A stretch of 5,547 bases of DNA from Candidatus Sumerlaeota bacterium (lineage in GTDB: Bacteria; Sumerlaeota; Sumerlaeia; MVZB01; JAJFLK01). The position numbers were made by a program, and so were the translations under genes. The notes beneath the pieces were generated by a model, which was given only the letters and a program-made list of their open reading frames with translations, was not told where the DNA came from and made no database searches. Positions 1 to 4,309 of the stretch are shown here, one piece after another (positions within the stretch are counted from its first letter, which is position 1; each line of letters starts with the position of its first letter). The stretch is taken from positions 1 to 5,547 of the forward strand of contig JAJFLK010000190.1 in NCBI GenBank assembly GCA_021772735.1. Reading direction: 5' to 3'.

Positions 1-1266
1 GGGGTTTACCGCGCGATGCGTGAGCACGCGATCGGCCTTGCCCGGTGCGGCAGAGCTCATGAACGGGCTGGGGATCGCAGTGCGAGGCACGATGACAAAG
101 GCTTCGGCCGGACTTTCGGCGAGGAGCACCTCTCCGCCCGGGCCGACAGCCACGCCCATCGGCAATGCGGCGTGATGTTCCGCCGCCGTTTTCCATCCCG
201 GCGATTCGGCAAGCAGGCCTGCGGGCAGGGGGGGATTGAACCACAACGGCGAGACCATGCCTCCATCGCGCGCCACCCAAGGCTCCGCCCCGGCGAGCTT
301 CAGCGCCGCGTCGCCCCGTTTACCATATCCGGCCAGTTCGGGCACGGCCCGCGCGAGCATCTCTTCCCAACTCCCCGGCAGCGATTCCCCCGCGAAGCAG
401 AGTGTTGTCCTTGCGTCCGCGTTCGGTCCGCTTGCATCTGCGTTTGTGTCCGTGCCGGGGGCCGAGCAGACGATCGATCCGCCGGGCAGGAGAACCGAGC
501 AGGATACCATCGCCCCGGCTCCGGTCTGCGCGGCAGCCGCTTCGGCCTCCTTTGGCTCGCGCTCGGCCCGGGCGTTCCAGAGTCGATTGGTAAGCTCCAA
601 TGCGATCAGTAACGCCGGGCGGATATCGTCGAGCCCGAGCAGGAGAATCAGCCCCTCTTCGGGCAGGCTCGCGATAATCCGTTCGCCGAAGAGCGGAAGA
701 TGAATGATCGTGATGTCCGGCGGCGGGGGCCGGATTGCGGACGCGGCCGCGGGCTCCGGGGATGCTGAGTCCGCTGAGGGTTCGGGTGACTTTTGGGGCT
801 CGTCGCGCGAAGACCAGAAGACAGCGTCATACGCCGCTGCGAGATGCGCGGCGCTCTGCGGCGTGTATGCGGCGATGCGCACGGGCGAAGCCGAGCCCCC
901 GCCCAGATATCCCCGGACGCGAAGGTGCGCTTCGTCTCGCAGATAGCCTGAGATTTCGGCCCGCAGTCCGCTGGGAAGCGAATCGACCCGCCCGGGATGC
1001 TCGCGGACCGGGTCGTCCTCTGGGGGCGAAAAGATGGGATGCACCGGCAGGCCGAGCACGTTGGGCGTTTCGGTGAACTTGGCCATCTCGCGCAGATCGA
1101 CGGCCGTGAGCGAGCCGAAGACCTGTGCCCCGGCGAAAAGACGCGCAACTGACGGTCGTTCCGAAGCGACCTCGGGCGGAATATCACGGGACGCAGCGCG
1201 GCGGGGGGCCGAGGATCGGCGGTGGGTTGCCGAGCGACGTTGGGATGTATAGCGACGGGCAGTCAT
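1..1266 (-). CDS. Hypothetical protein, C-terminal end beyond the left edge
   Basis: I do not recognise the family. The frame is open from ATG at 1266 to the left edge (422 codons, no stop seen), so the C-terminus is missing. An in-frame TGA lies about 20 codons upstream of the ATG, and that ATG is the first one after it. No clear Shine-Dalgarno sequence precedes it, so the start is tentative. Visible parts: a very basic N-terminus (about residues 1-27, Arg-rich), a first alpha/beta region (about 40-150, including VARLFAGAQVFGSL), a Ser/Pro/Ala/Glu linker (about 152-183), a hydrophobic segment (about 185-225, LILLLGLDDIRPALLIALEL), a second low-complexity stretch (about 232-252), and a later globular part (about 250-422) with Gly-rich turns such as MGVAVGPGGEVLLAESP. 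There is no signal peptide. GC-rich third positions and sensible protein composition to the edge support real coding. It is divergent from the tRNA gene at 1371. No function is assigned. Confidence 0.78.
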   Translation of the reverse strand, partial: MTARRYTSQRRSATHRRSSAPRRAASRDIPPEVASERPSVARLFAGAQVFGSLTAVDLREMAKFTETPNVLGLPVHPIFSPPEDDPVREHPGRVDSLPSGLRAEISGYLRDEAHLRVRGYLGGGSASPVRIAAYTPQSAAHLAAAYDAVFWSSRDEPQKSPEPSADSASPEPAAASAIRPPPPDITIIHLPLFGERIIASLPEEGLILLLGLDDIRPALLIALELTNRLWNARAEREPKEAEAAAAQTGAGAMVSCSVLLPGGSIVCSAPGTDTNADASGPNADARTTLCFAGESLPGSWEEMLARAVPELAGYGKRGDAALKLAGAEPWVARDGGMVSPLWFNPPLPAGLLAESPGWKTAAEHHAALPMGVAVGPGGEVLLAESPAEAFVIVPRTAIPSPFMSSAAPGKADRVLTHRAVNP

Positions 1267-1323
1267 GAGCGGCGACAGCTTGGCAAACAGGCCGCGCGCT
1301 GTCGAGGGCTTTGCGCTTCGCGC

Positions 1324-1352
1324 TTGTCACGCGCCGGGAGAATCGGTATACA
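1324..1352 (+). promoter_or_regulatory. Likely sigma70-type promoter of the tRNA-Thr gene
   Basis: A TTGTCA box at 1324-1329 matches the -35 consensus at 5 of 6 positions. After a spacer of exactly 17 bases comes TATACA (1347-1352), which matches the -10 consensus at 4 of 6. Transcription would start near 1359-1360, about 11 bases before the mature tRNA 5' end at 1371, giving a short leader for RNase P to remove. The spacing and location fit a stable-RNA promoter. The assignment is by eye, so other boxes are possible. Confidence 0.55.
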
Positions 1353-1370
1353 TTCGGGGCTGAACTGGAC

Positions 1371-1446
1371 GCTGGCGTAGCTCAGTTGGTAGAGCGACGC
1401 ACTCGTAATGCGTAGGTCGCCAGTTCGACTCTGGCCGCCAGCTCCA
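1371..1446 (+). tRNA. tRNA-Thr, anticodon CGT
   Basis: This is a complete 76-base tRNA cloverleaf. The acceptor stem GCTGGCG (1371-1377) pairs fully with CGCCAGC (1436-1442). The D stem is GCTC/GAGC (1380-1383, 1392-1395) with loop AGTTGGTA. The anticodon stem ACGCA/TGCGT (1397-1401, 1409-1413) encloses loop CTCGTAA, placing anticodon CGT at 1404-1406, which reads the Thr codon ACG. The T stem GCCAG/CTGGC (1419-1423, 1431-1435) encloses TTCGACT. The discriminator base is T1443, and the 3' CCA is encoded (1444-1446). It stands alone, with its own promoter and terminator. ACG would suit a GC-rich genome, where CGT is normally an extra isoacceptor alongside GGT and TGT tRNAs. Confidence 0.98.
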
Positions 1447-1456
1447 TTCCGAATAT

Positions 1457-1500
1457 CCCGCAGGCCCAGTGGCTTCCACGGCTTGCGGGTTTTCTTCTTC
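1457..1500 (+). terminator. Rho-independent terminator of the tRNA-Thr gene
   Basis: CCCGCAGGCC (1457-1466) pairs with GGCTTGCGGG (1480-1489): ten base pairs including one G-T wobble. The interior can fold further, with GTGG (1469-1472) pairing CCAC (1476-1479) around a CTT loop. A T-rich tract follows at 1490-1500 (TTTTCTTCTTC). It begins 10 bases after the tRNA CCA end. In the minus direction the hairpin is not followed by a T tract, so it should act mainly on tRNA transcription. Confidence 0.82.
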
Positions 1501-1502
1501 CC

Positions 1503-1522
1503 TAAAATGCAGGCAGGCCTGC
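1503..1522 (-). terminator. Possible weak terminator after the Bax-inhibitor-like gene
   Basis: Read on the minus strand, GCAGG (1522-1518) can pair with CCTGC (1513-1509) across a four-base loop, followed by ATTTTA (1508-1503). It lies 14 bases after the TGA at 1537. The five-pair stem and four-T tail make it a weak candidate only. It sits between the convergent ends of the murA operon and the tRNA unit, where a terminator is expected. Confidence 0.3.
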
Positions 1523-1536
1523 TCAGCGTCGGCCCC

Positions 1537-2286
1537 TCACCGCCGGCTGTTAAGTTTGGCGAGCAGGCGCAGGATTTCCAGATACAGCCAGACCAGCGTC
1601 ACCATCAGTGCGAAGGCCGAATACCATTCCATGTATTTTGGCGCGCGGCTGCGGGCGCCCTCTTCGATCATGTGGAAATCGAGCACGAGGTTCATCGCCG
1701 CGATGCCGACGACGACCAGGCTGAAGCCGATCCCGATGAGGCCATTGCCGTGGATGTATGGGACGGAGACGCCAAAGAATCCAAGCACCATCGTCGTCAT
1801 GTATACGAGAAAAATTCCGCCTGTCGCCGCCATGACGCCGGTCATGAAACCCTGGGTCACGCGGATCAGGCGCGTGTAATATGCGGCCAGCATGGCGATC
1901 ATGACGCCCATCGTGAGCATGACGGCCTGAGTCGCGATGCCCGGATATTGCGCCTCCATCACCGCGCTGATGCCGCCGAGGAAAAGTCCCTCGCATGCGG
2001 CCTAGAGAGGCGCGGTGAACGGCGAGGCCTTGCGGACGAATATTGTAACCAACGCGAGCACGAATCCCGCGATCGCGCCGCCGATCATCCAGGGCTTGGC
2101 CGCTTCAGGGTTCTCGCCGTTTGCGAACAGGCTCCAGGTGTAACCCCCCGCAAGCAGGAGGATGACCATCAGGATGGTCGTCTTGTTGATGGCCCCCTGG
2201 ATCGTCATGACTCCCGCGCCGGCGTCAGCGCGTGCCATGGAGCCATCGAAAGTCTTCTCGCCAAGGGCTGGATTTCCGCTTCGCAT
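1537..2286 (-). pseudogene. Bax inhibitor-1/YccA-family membrane protein, interrupted by an in-frame TAG
   Basis: The frame from ATG 2286 to TGA 1537 has 250 codons, with a single internal TAG at codon 95 (2004-2002). Everything else matches the longer bacterial Bax-inhibitor-1/YccA-like branch: N-terminal MRSGNPALGEKTF, then hydrophobic segments at about 36-54, 65-84, 100-113, 117-136, 148-171, 182-202 and 221-241, consistent with the family's seven-helix fold. Signature stretches are HGNGLIGIGFSL (179-190), NLVLDF (199-204), APKYMEWYSAF (215-225) and VTLVWLYLEILRLLAKL. From memory of the family, the residue after SP-TAPL is normally aromatic (often Tyr), so TAC or TAT to TAG is the likely change. 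No frameshift exists: both halves are in the same frame. If the stop is real, the products would be a 94-residue two-helix fragment (2286-2002) and perhaps a restart at GTG 1962 or ATG 1959, neither with a convincing ribosome site. Family members are proposed to handle Ca2+ or protons and membrane stress; the role here is unknown. It is the last gene of the murA-CoA-binding unit. Confidence 0.88.
2002..2004 (-). other. In-frame amber codon inside the Bax-inhibitor-like frame
   Basis: CTA on the plus strand reads TAG on the coding strand at codon 95. Conserved sequence lies on both sides (ASPFTAPL before, EGLFLGGISAVMEAQYPG after). A single-base change from a Tyr codon would explain it. A sequencing or assembly error, a fresh nonsense mutation, or suppression by a tRNA cannot be told apart from this window. 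Confidence 0.9.
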
Positions 2287-2293
2287 TAATTCG

Positions 2294-2300
2294 TCTCCTT
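2294..2300 (-). promoter_or_regulatory. Strong Shine-Dalgarno of the Bax-inhibitor-like gene
   Basis: AAGGAGA on the minus strand (2300-2294) lies seven bases before ATG 2286. It is the best ribosome site in the window and settles the start of this frame. It lies in the 33-base gap after the CoA-binding gene, so the two proteins are meant to be initiated separately. Confidence 0.75.
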
Positions 2301-2319
2301 CAGTTCTCGCTTCTTGGTG

Positions 2320-2718
2320 CTAATCCGTTTCGACCATCACGCATCGGCCGTGGACGACCTCGATGGAATTGGTTTTGCACAGTTCGATCGCGGCGGCCGA
2401 TTCGGCGCCTTCCTGCATCCAGATCCGAGTGATGCCCGCTCCGGCGGCTTCTTCGACAACGCTCTCGGTGATCGCGGGCGGCACGACCAGCACCGCGCCG
2501 TCGATATCCGGGATCTCGGTTCGCAGCGAAGCCAGATCCCGATAGCACGGATCGCCTTCGAACTCCGCCGCCTTCGGGTTGATGGCGAAGACGCTATATC
2601 CCTTGGCCTTGAGATCGCGATAGACCTTCGCGCCGAACCCCGCGCCGCTCGCCGATACTCCGACAACAGCAATTTTTTTGCCGCCGATGAAACTCTGGAT
2701 TTTGTTCTCAATGTTCAT
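2320..2718 (-). CDS. CoA-binding domain protein, YccU-like
   Basis: This 132-residue protein is nearly all one Rossmann-type CoA-binding domain (CoA_binding_2, as in E. coli YccU and the N-terminal part of acyl-CoA synthetases). Visible features: the first beta strand and Gly-rich loop KKIAVVGVSASGAGFG (14-29), KVYRDLKAKGYSVFAINPK (31-49), a strand AVLVVPP (75-81), the family block RIWMQEGAES (98-107), and the C-terminal SIEVVHGRCVMVE (118-130), which resembles the RC-x-x-E ending of YccU. Length is normal for stand-alone members, whose ligand and role are not firmly known; a cytosolic location is expected. ATG 2718 is the only ATG in this frame after the murA region. It has no clear Shine-Dalgarno, but it overlaps the TGA of a candidate small ORF by four bases (ATGA), so it may be translated by coupling. 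It ends in TAG (2322-2320) and is followed 33 bases later by the Bax-inhibitor-like gene. Confidence 0.93.
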   Translation of the reverse strand: MNIENKIQSFIGGKKIAVVGVSASGAGFGAKVYRDLKAKGYSVFAINPKAAEFEGDPCYRDLASLRTEIPDIDGAVLVVPPAITESVVEEAAGAGITRIWMQEGAESAAAIELCKTNSIEVVHGRCVMVETD

Positions 2719-2813
2719 TGCTTGGATGATCCCGATGATGACTCTGATGATGATTCTGATTCGGAGCCCGATAGATTCTGGCCGCCATAGTACGCCGTGT
2801 CGATGTTCTTCAT
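2715..2813 (-). CDS. Candidate small ORF, 32 residues, Ser/Glu-rich tail
   Basis: ATG 2813 begins 9 bases after the murA stop. The frame ends in TGA (2717-2715), overlapping the CoA-binding ATG as ATGA. The peptide starts MKNIDTAYYGGQNLSG and continues into a run made only of Ser, Glu and Gly (about residues 15-30), ending KQ. The first 16 codons use mostly G/C third bases like the neighbouring genes. The tail uses mostly TCA and GAA, unlike them, and coincides with a trinucleotide-type repeat. A weak GAAG lies a few bases upstream of the ATG. For: the tight placement and stop-start overlap expected of translational coupling. Against: very short, low complexity, no family I recognise. It could instead be a leader whose translation feeds the next gene, or a chance frame. 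Confidence 0.38.
   Translation of the reverse strand: MKNIDTAYYGGQNLSGSESESSSESSSGSSKQ
2724..2771. repeat. Imperfect TCA/TGA trinucleotide-type repeat between murA and the CoA-binding gene
   Basis: On the plus strand the motif GATGAT or TGATGA recurs with interruptions at about 2725-2763. On the minus strand this reads as repeated TCATCA and TCAGAA or TCAGAG. It forms the 3' half of the candidate small ORF, where it encodes Ser and Glu. Its AT content is higher than its surroundings. It resembles a degenerate microsatellite and may vary in length between strains. Confidence 0.6.
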
Positions 2814-2822
2814 CAGCTTCGG

Positions 2823-4109
2823 TTACGCCTTGGCGGCGCGCGTCGGAGCTTTTTCGCGGACGATCTTCGCGCCGAGCGCGGCGAGCTTCTCCTCGATCCT
2901 CTCGTATCCGCGATCGATGTGATAGACGCGGCTGATGACCGACTCGCCCTCGGCCGCAAGCGCCGCGAGCACGAGCGCCGCCGAAGCGCGCAGGTCGCTC
3001 GCCATCAGAGGCGCACCGAGGAGCTTCTCCACGCCTTTGACGCGTGAATCGCCTCCCCGGCCGACGTGGATCTCCGCCCCCATCCGGCGCAGCTCGGCCG
3101 CGTGGATGAATCGCTCGGGGTAAATGCCTTCCGTGATGGCGGATTCGCCCTCGGCCAGGCAGAGCAGCGCCATGAACTGGGCCTGCATATCGGTCGGGAA
3201 ACCGGGATAAGGCAGCGTGTGAATCGTCGTCTTGTGGATCGGCAGACGGCCTCGCGCCCGGATGCCTTCGGAGTGCATCTCAACCTCCGCGCCGGTCTGA
3301 ATAATCTTCTGGAGCACCGCGTTCATGTGTTCGGCGCGCGCCCCCCGGACCAGCACGTCGCCGCCGGTGATCGCTGCCGCGACGAGGAAGGTGCCGGCCT
3401 CGATGCGATCCGGAACGGTCGCGTAACTGATCGGCCGCAAAGTCTCGACGCCCTCGATCTCGAGCGTCGGCGAATCGATGCCCTTGATGTTCGCGCCCAT
3501 GAGGTTGAGCATGCGCGCGACTTCGCCGACTTCGGGCTCGATCGCCGCGCCGTGGATGATGGTCCGGCCCCGGATGAGCACGGCGGCCATCAGCACATTG
3601 CACGTCGCGCCGACCGATGAGCCGAACTCGCCTTCGAGCGAGAATTCAGCGCCCTGCATATTGGAGCCATCGGCGATGACGTACCCGGCTTCAAGCTCGA
3701 TCTCCGCGCCGAGCGCCTCGAACCCTCGCAAATGCAGATCGATGGGGCGCGCGCCGATCGCGCAGCCTCCGGGCAGAGAAACCTTGGCCCGGCCCAATCG
3801 CGCGAGCATCGGCCCCATGACGTAAATCGACGCGCGCATTTTGCGGACCATATCGTAGGGCGCTTCGATGACCGAGAAGTTCGCGCCGTCGATGTTCATG
3901 ACATCGTCATCGGCCGCGACGTCGGCGCCTAGTTCGCGCAGCACTTCGGCCATGGTTTCGGTATCGCGCAGGCGCGGCACGTTACGCAGCGAGCTGCGGC
4001 CGGGCGCGAGCAGGCATGCCGCCATCTGCGGCAGCGAGGCGTTCTTCGAGCCGCTGACCTGAACCTCGCCGCGCAGGGGGACGCCGCCTTCAATGACAAT
4101 ACGATCCAT
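2823..4109 (-). CDS. murA: UDP-N-acetylglucosamine 1-carboxyvinyltransferase (MurA)
   Basis: MurA transfers enolpyruvate from phosphoenolpyruvate to UDP-GlcNAc, the first committed step of peptidoglycan synthesis, in the cytoplasm. The 428-residue length is normal. Key residues are visible (E. coli equivalents in brackets): Lys22 in SGSKNA (Lys22), the active-site loop LPGGCAIGARPIDLHL with Cys116 (Cys115), Asp307 in FPTDMQAQF (Asp305), and HIDRGYERIEEKL with Arg400 (Arg397). Cys rather than Asp in the loop predicts fosfomycin sensitivity. Other family blocks include PDRIEAGTFLVAAAI and ASDLRASAALVLA. The frame runs 44 codons further upstream to ATG 4241, but that extension is Ser/Pro/Asn-rich and unlike the family. 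ATG 4109 gives MDRIVIEGGVPLRGEVQVSG, the standard N-terminus, so it is preferred. Only a weak GAAGAA lies in front of it. It ends in TAA and heads a compact unit with the small ORF, CoA-binding and Bax-inhibitor-like genes. Confidence 0.98.
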   Translation of the reverse strand: MDRIVIEGGVPLRGEVQVSGSKNASLPQMAACLLAPGRSSLRNVPRLRDTETMAEVLRELGADVAADDDVMNIDGANFSVIEAPYDMVRKMRASIYVMGPMLARLGRAKVSLPGGCAIGARPIDLHLRGFEALGAEIELEAGYVIADGSNMQGAEFSLEGEFGSSVGATCNVLMAAVLIRGRTIIHGAAIEPEVGEVARMLNLMGANIKGIDSPTLEIEGVETLRPISYATVPDRIEAGTFLVAAAITGGDVLVRGARAEHMNAVLQKIIQTGAEVEMHSEGIRARGRLPIHKTTIHTLPYPGFPTDMQAQFMALLCLAEGESAITEGIYPERFIHAAELRRMGAEIHVGRGGDSRVKGVEKLLGAPLMASDLRASAALVLAALAAEGESVISRVYHIDRGYERIEEKLAALGAKIVREKAPTRAAKA

Positions 4110-4173
4110 GAATATGTTCTTCGCTGAGGCCGCGCTTAAGAATGTGGGCGGAGCGCAGGGGTTGGGGTTGTTC

Positions 4174-4289
4174 GTGGACGCGGAGCGGGGTGGACGCGAG
4201 TGTTGTGAACTTACGCTCGGCTCCAGCACCTGCTCCATCAAAGCAGAATTCCGAAGCCCGAGACAGTCTGAAGTGAAGCGGTGGACGCG
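4174..4289. repeat. Three direct copies of GTGGACGCG upstream of murA
   Basis: The nine-base word GTGGACGCG occurs at 4174-4182, 4190-4198 and 4281-4289, all in the same orientation, within the 200-base spacer between the helicase stop and the murA start. The two near copies are 16 bases apart start to start; the third is 91 bases further on. The spacer should hold the murA promoter, but I see no convincing -35/-10 pair. The copies could be operator half-sites or chance in GC-rich DNA. Confidence 0.4.
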
Positions 4290-4309
4290 GGGCGCAGCCG
4301 CCTAAGGCG

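Noticed and set aside
57..266. Minus-strand 69-residue frame suggesting a frameshifted end of the unknown protein
   Set aside because: Counting seven bases in the C tract at 228-234 keeps the main frame open through to position 1, with sensible protein (LLAESPAEAFVIVPRTAIPS). The 69-residue frame is out of phase and basic, so it is a shadow.
16..703. Long plus-strand open frames at 16-612 and 236-703
   Set aside because: They are antisense to the minus-strand protein frame that runs from 1266 to the edge. Their products are Arg/Ser/Pro-rich with no recognisable blocks, as expected of shadow frames in GC-rich DNA.
648..1187. Minus-strand 179-residue frame inside the unknown protein
   Set aside because: It overlaps the 422-codon frame in another phase and has the Arg/Ser/Pro-heavy composition of a shadow. 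The longer frame has better composition and continues to the window edge.
1457..1489. Use of the tRNA terminator hairpin as a bidirectional terminator for the minus-strand operon
   Set aside because: Read on the minus strand the hairpin is followed by ATATTCGG, with no T tract, so there is no direct support.
1408..2289. Plus-strand 293-residue frame
   Set aside because: It starts inside the tRNA, crosses the terminator and lies antisense to the conserved Bax-inhibitor-like frame. The His/Asp/Arg-rich product looks like no protein family.
2314..2790. Plus-strand 158-residue frame ending in an Asp/Ser-rich tail
   Set aside because: It is antisense to the CoA-binding gene. The acidic tail is only the complement of the TCA/TGA repeat.
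4110..4241. 44-codon N-terminal extension of MurA from ATG 4241
   Set aside because: The extension is low in family similarity and rich in Ser, Pro and Asn. The family N-terminus begins exactly at ATG 4109, and the upstream ATG would consume the likely promoter region.
4301..4309. Small palindrome after the helicase stop as a terminator
   Set aside because: The short inverted repeat around GCCTTAGGC has too small a loop and no T tract on the minus strand.
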